From: JBLNBU01 sp050260215
Lineage (GTDB): Bacteria > Pseudomonadota > Alphaproteobacteria > Rhodospirillales > Magnetospirillaceae
Direction: 5' to 3'
NCBI GenBank assembly: GCA_050260215.1
Contig: JBLNBU010000289.1
Location: forward strand, 1-23,086
Length of the DNA: 23,086 nt
The translations under genes and the position numbers were made by a program. Below are positions 13,415 to 20,221 of the stretch, piece by piece (the first letter of the stretch is position 1; every line of letters begins with the position of its first letter). The notes below the pieces were generated by a model. The model searched no databases, was not told where the DNA came from, and saw only the letters and a program-made list of their open reading frames with translations.

Positions 13415-14598
13415 GCGCGCAAGCCTCCCGCGTCGTCTTCGCCCTGTGCGCCGCCGAGGTGCTGACCATGGCCGGGGTGTTCGCCTTCCCGGCACTGCTG
13501 CCCGGCTTCATCGCCGAGTGGGGGCTGACCAACACCGAGGCCGGGTGGATTTCGGGCATCACCTTCGCCGGCTATGCGGTGGCGGTGCCGGTGCTGACGG
13601 CCGCCACCGACCGCATCGACGCCCGCAGGGTCCATGTGGCGGGCGCGCTGGTGGCGGCGGTCTCGGCCCTGGGCTTCGCCGCCACCGCGGGCGGCTTCAT
13701 CTCGGCGCTGCTCTGGCGGGCGCTGGGCGGGGTGGGGCTGGCCGGCACCTACATGCCGGGGCTCAAGGCGCTGGTCGACCGCACCAGCGGCCCAAGTCAG
13801 CCGCGCTGGATCAGCTTCTACACCGCCTGCTTCTCGCTGGGCACCAGCGCCTCGTTCCTGGTCAGCGGCTGGGTGGCGGGGCCGTTCGGCTGGCGTGCCG
13901 CCTTCTGGCTGGCGGGCGGCCTGGCGGCGGCCGCGGCCGTGCTGGTGCTGGCGCTGGTGTGGCCCATGGCCCCCCAGCCGGTCGGCCAGCCGGCCGGGCT
14001 GCTGGATTTCCGCCCGGTGTTCCGCAACCGCGCCGCCATGGGCTACGTGCTGGGCTACGCCGCCCACATGTGGGAGCTGTTCGGCCTGCGCAACTGGATC
14101 GTCGCCTTCCTGGCCTTCGCCGCCACCCTGGCGCCCGGCCCGGCCTGGCCGGCGCCGACCGCCGCCGCCACGCTCAGCGCCCTGGTGGCCATGGCCACCA
14201 GCATCGGCGGCGCCGACCTGGCGGTGCGCATCGGCCGGCGGCGGCTGTGCGCCTGGGCCATGGTGCTGTCGGCGGCCATGGCGCTGGGTATCGGGTTTGC
14301 CGCCGGCCTGCCCTATGGGCTGGTGGTGGCGCTGGCGCTGGTTTATGCCGGCTTGGTGCAGGCCGATTCGGCGGCGCTGACCACCGGCGCGGTGCTGGAA
14401 GCCGAACCGGCGCGGCGCGGGGCCACCATCGCGGTGCACTCGCTGCTGGGCTTCGCCGCCGCCTTCCTGGGGCCGCTGGCCTTCGGCGTGGTCTTGGACG
14501 CCGCCGGCGGTGCGGGCACGGCGCGGGCCTGGGGGCTGGCGTTTGCCTCGCTGGGGCTGGTGGCGGCGCTGGGGCCGCTCTTCATTCTCCGACGTTGA
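13411..14598 (+). CDS. Major facilitator superfamily transporter
   Basis: A 395-residue protein with about twelve hydrophobic segments, the normal MFS size. After TM2 the loop reads TAATDRIDARRVHVAG, a degenerate form of the MFS motif A (G-x3-D-R-x-G-R-R). The second half repeats the pattern, with RIGRRRLCAWAM at its equivalent loop. The first half has the GLAGTYMPGLKALVDR segment seen in anion/cyanate-type and sugar-type MFS proteins. Substrate cannot be told. The start overlaps the peptidase stop (ATGA), which suggests coupled synthesis; perhaps it imports or exports a product of wall turnover, but this is inference. Its last 17 bases overlap the end of the convergent ABC permease gene. Confidence 0.9.
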   Translation: MSAQASRVVFALCAAEVLTMAGVFAFPALLPGFIAEWGLTNTEAGWISGITFAGYAVAVPVLTAATDRIDARRVHVAGALVAAVSALGFAATAGGFISALLWRALGGVGLAGTYMPGLKALVDRTSGPSQPRWISFYTACFSLGTSASFLVSGWVAGPFGWRAAFWLAGGLAAAAAVLVLALVWPMAPQPVGQPAGLLDFRPVFRNRAAMGYVLGYAAHMWELFGLRNWIVAFLAFAATLAPGPAWPAPTAAATLSALVAMATSIGGADLAVRIGRRRLCAWAMVLSAAMALGIGFAAGLPYGLVVALALVYAGLVQADSAALTTGAVLEAEPARRGATIAVHSLLGFAAAFLGPLAFGVVLDAAGGAGTARAWGLAFASLGLVAALGPLFILRR

Positions 14599-15391
14599 GC
14601 AGCTGGCCGCGGATGCGGGCGACGTGGAACACCCGCAGGAACACGGCGACGCCGATGCCCAGGTAAATGACGTTCAGCCCCACCGCCGACAGCAGCAGCC
14701 CGGGCTGGAAGCCCTGGCCGAACATGACCGCGCGCATGCCCTCGAACACATGGGCCGGCGGCAGCGCCCAGGCGATCACCTGCAGCCACTCGGGCAGCAC
14801 CGAGATGGGATAATAGATGCCGGCGACGGGAGCGACCGCGAACACCAGTACCCAGGCCAGGCTTTCCGCCCCCAGGCCGAAGCGCAGCACCAGCGCCGAC
14901 ACCGACAGCCCGATGGCCCAGCCGGTGACCATCAGGTTGACCCAGAAGGCGATCAGCGGCAGGCCCATTTCGTAGACCGAGTAGTGGTAGAGCGGGATCG
15001 CCAGCAGGCTGGCCGGAACCACCCCGATGACGGTGCGGATCAGGCTCATGGTCAGCAGCGACACCACCAACTCGTAGGGGCGCAGCGGGCTGACCGACAG
15101 GTGGCCCAGGTTGCGCGACCACATCTCTTCCATGAAGGACAGCGAGACGCCCAGGTTGCCGCGGAACATGACGTCCCACAGGATCACCGCGCCGATCAGC
15201 ACGCCGGCCGCCTGGGCCACCCATGACGAGTTGCCGCGCAGGAACTGGCTGGTGAACCCCCATACCACCATGTTGACCGCCGGCCAGTAGGCCATCTCGA
15301 GGATGCGCGGCCACGACCCTTTCAGGATGTAGAGGTGGCGCAGCACCATGGCGCCGACGCGGCGGAACGAGAAGGCGGAATAGGCGGTCAT
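14582..15391 (-). CDS. ABC-2 type transporter permease
   Basis: A 269-residue integral membrane protein with about six helices, typical of ABC-2 exporters (NodJ/DrrB/KpsM-like). It starts with a cytoplasmic N-terminus carrying FRRVGAMVLRHLYILKGSWPRI, an amphipathic stretch common in the family. The segment FAVAPVAGIYYPISVLPEWLQVIAWALPPAHVFEGMRAV (split here only for description) is the ABC-2 signature loop between helices 5 and 6. ATG 15391 has GAGGGA nine bases upstream. It follows the ATPase gene by 58 bp on the same strand, and the two should form a homodimeric or heterotetrameric exporter. Cargo is unknown. The 3' end overlaps the MFS gene by 17 bp on the other strand. Confidence 0.92.
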   Translation of the reverse strand: MTAYSAFSFRRVGAMVLRHLYILKGSWPRILEMAYWPAVNMVVWGFTSQFLRGNSSWVAQAAGVLIGAVILWDVMFRGNLGVSLSFMEEMWSRNLGHLSVSPLRPYELVVSLLTMSLIRTVIGVVPASLLAIPLYHYSVYEMGLPLIAFWVNLMVTGWAIGLSVSALVLRFGLGAESLAWVLVFAVAPVAGIYYPISVLPEWLQVIAWALPPAHVFEGMRAVMFGQGFQPGLLLSAVGLNVIYLGIGVAVFLRVFHVARIRGQLLNVGE

Positions 15392-15449
15392 TCGCGTTTG
15401 TCCCTCAGGCGCCGGGCGCCGCCTCCGGCTCGCTCGGACCTGGGCGGGC

Positions 15450-16202
15450 TCATTGCGCGGCCTCCTGGGGGCGCTGGCGGTCGCGGGCGATGTCCAGGAA
15501 GACCTCCTCCATGGTGGCGCGGCCGTAGCGGTCGATCAGGGCGGCGGGGCTGCCCTCGTCGACGATGCGGCCCTGCTTCATGATCAGCACGTCGTCGCAC
15601 ATGCGCTCGACCTCGGCCATGTTGTGGGAGGCCAGCACGATGGTCGCCCCGGTCTTGGCCCGGTAGTCCTCGAACCAGCCGCGCACCCAGTCGGCGGTGT
15701 CGGGGTCGAGCGACGCGGTGGGCTCGTCCAGCAGCAGCAGTTCGGGGCGGTTCAGCATGGCCTTGGCCAGAGCGACGCGGGTCTTCTGGCCGGCCGACAG
15801 CTTGCCCGCCGGCCGCTTGAGGAAGGGCCCTAGGTCCAGGTCGGCGGCCAGTTCGGCAATGCGGCCCTTCACGTCGGGCAGGCCGTAAAGATGGCCGTAG
15901 ACGGTCAGGTTCTCGGCCACGGTCAGGCGGTGGGGCAGGTCCACATAGGGGCTGGAGAAGTTGACCCTGGGCAGCACCCGGTAGCGGTGGTGGACCATGT
16001 CCTCGCCCAGCACCCGCACCGTGCCCGAAGTGGGCACCAAAAGACCCAGCAGCATGGACAGCGTGGTGGTCTTGCCGGCGCCGTTGCCGCCCAGAAGCGC
16101 GGTGATCGACCCGCGCGCCACCTGGAAGTCGACGTCGTCGACGGCGACCACGGCGCCGAAGCACTTGCGCAATTTGCAAACCTGGATGGCGGGTTCGGTC
16201 AT
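15450..16202 (-). CDS. ABC exporter ATP-binding subunit
   Basis: A 250-residue nucleotide-binding protein. Walker A is GGNGAGKTT (residues 38-46), the Q-loop is replaced by a short LPRVNFSSPY stretch, the signature is LSAGQKTR rather than LSGGQ, Walker B is LLLLDEPTASLD, and the switch His lies in LASHNMAEVERM. The LSAGQ and the 'FSSPY' region place it in the ABC-2 exporter ATPase class (CcmA/NatA/DrrA-like), which works with the permease just downstream. ATG 16202 is the first start that gives a complete domain, but no strong SD is seen. A GC-rich stem-loop lies just upstream at 16215-16252 and may separate it from the zinc-ribbon gene. Substrate unknown. Confidence 0.93.
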   Translation of the reverse strand: MTEPAIQVCKLRKCFGAVVAVDDVDFQVARGSITALLGGNGAGKTTTLSMLLGLLVPTSGTVRVLGEDMVHHRYRVLPRVNFSSPYVDLPHRLTVAENLTVYGHLYGLPDVKGRIAELAADLDLGPFLKRPAGKLSAGQKTRVALAKAMLNRPELLLLDEPTASLDPDTADWVRGWFEDYRAKTGATIVLASHNMAEVERMCDDVLIMKQGRIVDEGSPAALIDRYGRATMEEVFLDIARDRQRPQEAAQ

Positions 16203-16214
16203 CGTCGGGATATG

Positions 16215-16252
16215 GGGGGCTGGCCGGCGGAGTGCCAGTCAGGATGGCCCCC
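16215..16252 (-). terminator. Two-tier stem-loop between zinc-ribbon and ABC ATPase genes
   Basis: GGGGGC/GCCCCC (16215-16220 with 16247-16252) encloses a CTGGC/GCCAG hairpin (16220-16224 with 16234-16238). No T-run follows on the minus strand, so it may attenuate, stabilise or process the mRNA rather than end it. It would also lie in the 5' leader of the ATPase message and could hide its start. Confidence 0.3.
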
Positions 16253-16266
16253 TGGCGCCGGAACCG

Positions 16267-16701
16267 TCAACCGCCCTCGTCCTCGATGCCGGTGGGGACG
16301 ACGGCGACGAAGGCCCCCGAGGCGAGGTCGCGGCCGGCGATCTCGCGCCGCGAGTCGATGGGCACCGGGGTGGCCAGGGCATGGCCCTCGCGGTAGTGGC
16401 CGTGGGCCAGGAAGGTATCGTGGCCGCAGCGTGGGCAGGTGCCGTCGGCGCCAACGTCGTCCGGCCAGCCGACCGCCTCGCAGCCGGCGCAGGTGACGGT
16501 GGGGGTCACGGCCCAGGCCCGCCAGGCGCCCCAGCCGAACACCACCACGATCAGGAATCCCAGCGACAGGGTGCCGTGGGGCAGGCGGCCGGCATCCCAG
16601 GCCCAGGCCAGCCCGGCCAGCGCCAGCAGCGCCGCCGCACCCGGGCCGAGCGCCTTCAGGCGCCGGCGTCCGCGGGCGGCGGGATCGAGGAAGTCGGTCA
16701 A
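16267..16701 (-). CDS. Small membrane protein with zinc-ribbon motif
   Basis: A protein of about 144 residues that I do not recognise. Two hydrophobic helices lie near residues 20-36 (ALLALAGLAWAW) and 46-66 (LSLGFLIVVVFGWGAWRAW). They are followed by a zinc ribbon CAGC (about 71-74) and CPRC (about 87-90), with nearby His (HDTF, HGHY) that could add ligands, and a tail of about 40 residues. The start is taken as TTG at 16701, whose bases overlap the stop of the upstream gene (TTGA), so initiation would be by coupling; there is no separate SD, and the exact start is uncertain. The gene sits between the EAL-like pair and the ABC exporter. The ribbon should face the cytoplasm if both helices span the membrane. 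Confidence 0.65.
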   Translation of the reverse strand: MTDFLDPAARGRRRLKALGPGAAALLALAGLAWAWDAGRLPHGTLSLGFLIVVVFGWGAWRAWAVTPTVTCAGCEAVGWPDDVGADGTCPRCGHDTFLAHGHYREGHALATPVPIDSRREIAGRDLASGAFVAVVPTGIEDEGG

Positions 16702-17954
16702 AAGCGCGCCGGCCGCGCCCCGCGGGCCGGCCCGCGGCGGCGGACATCGGCCCTCAGGGTGGCCGCGATGTGGCGGCCCGGGAACAGGGTGATGCCGACC
16801 GAATGGCCGTACTCGACGGCGGACGGGGTGTCGCACCGGCACAAGATGATGCGGGTGACGCCGATGCGCCGGAGCGCGTCGGTCTTCTTGTCCTTCTCCT
16901 CGGTCAGCGAGGGGTCCCATACCAGCTTGATCAGGTCGGCGCCCAGGCGCTCGCGGTCGACGAAGGACAGCATGGAGTAGGTCAGGCCGTCGATGCAGAT
17001 CCGGTAGCCGCGGTCGTGGGCGAAGTCGCGGGCGAACAGGTAGGCGCCGAGGTCGGCGAAGATGTCGACCTTCTGCAGCTCCAGCACGATGGTGCCGCGC
17101 ATGCCGGCCTTGACGTTGTCGTCGAAGACCAGGAATTCGGGGGACAGGATGGTCGAGACGTTGAGGTTGATGCTGATGTCGCCTTCCAGCGTGCGGTCGT
17201 CGTGCTTGTTGAGCAAGGACAGCACCCGGCGGTCCAGCGTCTCGGTCAGCTGCTGGAACAGCCACGGGCTGGAGTTCATGTTGACGTTGGGCATCAACGT
17301 CTGGCGCAGGTCGGCAATGGAGATGAACAGCTCGTGGAACACCGGCTGCGGCGGTGCCTTGCCGACCACCGCGCACACCGCCTGGCGGCGCATCAGGTTG
17401 GCCAGGTCGGCCGAGCCCAGCGACGACTCCACCCGGGCCAGCAGGTCGGGAGTGAAGGGCGACCCCTTGGGCTTGGCGGCGAAGCGCTGTTCCAGCGCGC
17501 TTTTCTCGGCGGCGGCGGCGCGGTTGGCCTGGTCGTCCTGGACCATCTTCTGGGCCAGGGTCAGCAGCACCTCGTATTCGCGCTCGAGGTTGTACCAGGT
17601 GCAGAAGGTCTTGGCCGAGGCGCCTTCCTGGGCGACCAGCGGGTCGTCCGAGAACATGAAGCGCATCTTGACCACGGCGCCCTCGACCTCTTCCTGGGCC
17701 TGGGCCTTGTAGATGACCATCATGTCCGAGTTGGCCAGGACGAACACCTGGGCCTGCAGCATCTTGACCAGGTTCTCGAAGGTGTTCGAGGCGATGCGCA
17801 GGTGATGTTCGCGCCGGTTGACGGCGTCGAGGTCGGACAGGTGGATATGGACCGCCCGGCGGTCGTTGCGGTGACGCTCGAGCCGGCGGACGTAGTCCAG
17901 CAGCATGGTCTCGCTGCCGGTCTTCAGCTGGCCGTTGGGCGGCGCGTTCTGCAT
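16698..17954 (-). CDS. EAL-like protein B with degenerate c-di-GMP motifs
   Basis: A 418-residue cytoplasmic protein, paralogous to the gene directly upstream. Residues about 20-105 form a diverged domain with VFVLANSDMMVIYK (N75-S76-D77), perhaps a relic GGDEF fold. Residues about 205-400 resemble an EAL domain: HELFISI in the place of the EAL motif, SINLN (N263), LELQKVD (E292), ICIDGL (D322) and LIKLVWD (K343). The DFGTG loop reads GLTYS, the EGVE motif reads RCDT, and the closing QG reads PG, so catalysis is doubtful. The ATG shares one base with the upstream stop (TGATG). The end is Arg-rich, GARPARF. It probably binds a nucleotide or a partner; this is inference. Confidence 0.75.
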   Translation of the reverse strand: MQNAPPNGQLKTGSETMLLDYVRRLERHRNDRRAVHIHLSDLDAVNRREHHLRIASNTFENLVKMLQAQVFVLANSDMMVIYKAQAQEEVEGAVVKMRFMFSDDPLVAQEGASAKTFCTWYNLEREYEVLLTLAQKMVQDDQANRAAAAEKSALEQRFAAKPKGSPFTPDLLARVESSLGSADLANLMRRQAVCAVVGKAPPQPVFHELFISIADLRQTLMPNVNMNSSPWLFQQLTETLDRRVLSLLNKHDDRTLEGDISINLNVSTILSPEFLVFDDNVKAGMRGTIVLELQKVDIFADLGAYLFARDFAHDRGYRICIDGLTYSMLSFVDRERLGADLIKLVWDPSLTEEKDKKTDALRRIGVTRIILCRCDTPSAVEYGHSVGITLFPGRHIAATLRADVRRRGPARGARPARF

Positions 17955-19285
17955 CAGCCAAGCGCCCGCAACGGTGGGAAGGCGTCCAGCATGTCGTTGT
18001 TGCCGCATTCGGCGCGCGGCCGGCCGCTGATGACGCCGTGGCGCTGGGTGCACTGCTGCAGCGTGCACGCTTGCGCCTTGTCGCACTGGGCCATGGTCAC
18101 CGCCGAGATCATGGCGTCGAGGAAGCGGCCCTGGAACAGGCGGATGCCCTGCTGCAGCCCCCACGAGATCGAGGTCTCGGTGTCGCAGCGGGCCAGGATG
18201 ACCCGGTCGAAGCCGACGGGGCCCAGCGCCTGCTGCAGCTCGGCCGTCTGCAGGTCGTCGGCCATGTCGGGGCTCCAGTTCACCTTGACGAAGTCGGTGT
18301 CGTAGAGCTCGGCGTCCATGAACTGCAGGGTGATGGGGCTCATGCCGTCCAGCACCGACTTGTGTCCGGCCGCGCGCACCTTGTCGCGCACCCGGAAGAA
18401 GCCGTCCAGGTCGTTGAAGATGTCGGCCAGCTGGAATTCCACGTAGATGTCGGCCTTGCCGCGCACCGCGTTCTCGAACGACTGGAACACCGGGGTGTTG
18501 ACGGTGGCCATGTTGAGGTTGACCGAATAGGCCGCCGGGGCATGGCGCAGCGCCATGTCCTGCAGCACCGACAGCACGCGCAGGTCCAGGACCTGCGACA
18601 GGTGCTGGAACAGCCAGCGGTTGGCCAGGATGTTGACGTCCGGGGCCAGCACCTTCTGCAGGTCGCCGATGGACATGAAGAATTCCTGGAACGCCACCTC
18701 GGCCGTCATCTTCTCGTTGATGCGGATGCAGGCCTGGCGGCGCACCACGCCGGCGATGTCGGTGGTGCCGATGCGTTCGAGCACCTCGGTCAGGTTCTTG
18801 GCGTCGAGCGGCTGGATCTGCGGCGCCGAGCGCTGGTCGGCCAGGCGCTTCTTGGCGTCCTGGACCAGCTGGCCGACCAGGGTGAAGAAGGCGTCGTACT
18901 CGATTTCCAGGTCGTAGTAGGTGACGAAGCGGTCACGCCCGTCCGTCGATTCGGCGTAGGTGAGCGGATCCTTCGAGAACAGCGCGCGCAGCTTGTAGAC
19001 GATGGCGTCCAGGTCCTGGATGCGGGCGTCCTTGCAGATCAGCACGATGTCCGAATTGGTCAGCAGGAACATCTGCCCGCGATACATGTCGACCATGGTC
19101 TCGAACAGGCGGAAGGCGATGCGGATCTTCGCTTCTTCCCGGTTCTGCGGCAAAAGGCGCGACAGGTGCAGGTGGAGCGCGATGCGGCCTTCGCGGATGC
19201 GCCCCACGCGTTCGGCCGCATCGAAGAGCAGACTCTCCGAGGTGACGACTTCCTGTTGCCTGCCGCCGAACGCCGACGCGTTCAT
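17954..19285 (-). CDS. EAL-like protein A with degenerate c-di-GMP motifs and Cys-rich tail
   Basis: A 443-residue protein paralogous to protein B along its whole length. The N-terminal part has ALHLHLSRLL, then GQMFLLTNSDIVLICK (N77-S78-D79), placed where a GGDEF domain would have its signature. The EAL-like part shows FQEFFMSI, YSVNLNM, YVEFQLAD (E283), SVLDGM (D313), FVKVNW (K334), LARCDT and LFQGRF (Q385-G386). The second Asp of the catalytic pair is Gly and the EGVE motif is lost. After residue 400 four cysteines (401, 407, 412, 427) form a possible metal site absent from B. I chose ATG 19285, with GGGGA four bases upstream, over GTG 19318. It is the first gene of the minus-strand cluster. 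Confidence 0.75.
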   Translation of the reverse strand: MNASAFGGRQQEVVTSESLLFDAAERVGRIREGRIALHLHLSRLLPQNREEAKIRIAFRLFETMVDMYRGQMFLLTNSDIVLICKDARIQDLDAIVYKLRALFSKDPLTYAESTDGRDRFVTYYDLEIEYDAFFTLVGQLVQDAKKRLADQRSAPQIQPLDAKNLTEVLERIGTTDIAGVVRRQACIRINEKMTAEVAFQEFFMSIGDLQKVLAPDVNILANRWLFQHLSQVLDLRVLSVLQDMALRHAPAAYSVNLNMATVNTPVFQSFENAVRGKADIYVEFQLADIFNDLDGFFRVRDKVRAAGHKSVLDGMSPITLQFMDAELYDTDFVKVNWSPDMADDLQTAELQQALGPVGFDRVILARCDTETSISWGLQQGIRLFQGRFLDAMISAVTMAQCDKAQACTLQQCTQRHGVISGRPRAECGNNDMLDAFPPLRALG

Positions 19286-19400
19286 CCCATCCCCATCCGA
19301 ACCCTTGAGCGCATTCACGGCCGTTGTTGCCGGGCCTTGAAACGGGCAAAGTCACACTACGTTAGAAATACCATCGGCTCACCGAACCAGCCTAGCGAAA

Positions 19401-20144
19401 ATGAGCATCCAGAGTTCCCCTCCCCAGCCGCGCGTTCCCGACGGCACCCGTGTCTATGCCGTGGGGGACGTCCACGGACAGTCGGCGCTGCTCGACGACC
19501 TGCTCGGGCTGATCGCCGCCGACGCGGGCCGCCGGCCGGCCGAGCGGATGGTGGTGGTGTTCGTCGGCGACTACGTCGACCGCGGGGCGGGGGTGCGCAC
19601 CGTCCTCGACCGGCTGGTGGCCGGCCCGCCGCCGGGGCCGCTGGCGGCGGCCGAATGGATCACCCTGCGCGGCAACCACGAGGACTACCTGCTGCGATTT
19701 CTGGGCGATCCCGGCGTGCTCCATCCGTGGCTGGCCAACGGCGGCACCGACACGCTGAAGGCGTATATGGGCGAGATCGGGGTGCTGCTCGACGACCCGG
19801 AAGAGCTGCAGCGCCAGTTCTATCGTGCCCTGCCGGCCCAGCACCTGCGCTTCCTGACCAGCCTGCCGCTCAGCTGGACCGAGGGCGACTACGTCTTCGT
19901 CCACGCCGGCCTTCGCCCGGGCGTGCCCTTCGACCGCCAGGACGAGGCCGACCTGATGTGGATCCGCGACGACTTCCTGTACTGCGAAGCCGACCACGGC
20001 CATGTGGTGGTCCACGGCCACACCGTGGTGCCCCGCCCCGAACTGCGTCCCAACCGCATCGCCATCGACACCGGCGCCTATCGCACCGGCCACCTGACCT
20101 GCCTGGTGCTGGAAGGCACCGAACGGCGGTTCCTGTCGACGTGA
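19401..20144 (+). CDS. PPP-family metallophosphatase (serine/threonine phosphatase-like)
   Basis: A 247-residue calcineurin-like phosphatase with the complete motif series: GDVHG (about 22-26), GDYVDRG (about 56-62), GNHE (about 91-94), VHAG and HGHT near the end. These bind two metals and place it with bacterial PPP phosphatases (PrpA/ApaH-like, about 220-280 residues), which act on phosphoproteins or on diadenosine tetraphosphate. The substrate cannot be chosen from sequence. ATG 19401 directly follows an AT-rich stretch; its SD (AGCGAAA) is poor. The gene is divergent from the EAL-like cluster across 115 bp and is followed by hldE after 77 bp, so it is probably transcribed on its own or with hldE. 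Confidence 0.9.
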   Translation: MSIQSSPPQPRVPDGTRVYAVGDVHGQSALLDDLLGLIAADAGRRPAERMVVVFVGDYVDRGAGVRTVLDRLVAGPPPGPLAAAEWITLRGNHEDYLLRFLGDPGVLHPWLANGGTDTLKAYMGEIGVLLDDPEELQRQFYRALPAQHLRFLTSLPLSWTEGDYVFVHAGLRPGVPFDRQDEADLMWIRDDFLYCEADHGHVVVHGHTVVPRPELRPNRIAIDTGAYRTGHLTCLVLEGTERRFLST

Positions 20145-20166
20145 GGCACCGCCTTTCCCCTTGAAT

Positions 20167-20218
20167 CCCCGCCCCCGTTGGGTTACCCCCAGCCCATCGC
20201 AAGGGTTTTCGGGCGGGG
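20167..20218 (+). promoter_or_regulatory. Inverted repeat enclosing the hldE leader
   Basis: CCCCGCCC (20167-20174) and GGGCGGGG (20211-20218) can pair across 36 nt. The second arm ends three bases before the hldE ATG and overlaps the only purine-rich stretch that could serve as its ribosome site. A GGG-TTA-CCC dyad lies inside the loop. Confidence 0.35.
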
Positions 20219-20221
20219 TCC

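Noticed and set aside
19286..19318. GTG start at 19318 for EAL-like protein A
   Set aside because: No SD before it, while ATG 19285 follows GGGGA at four bases.
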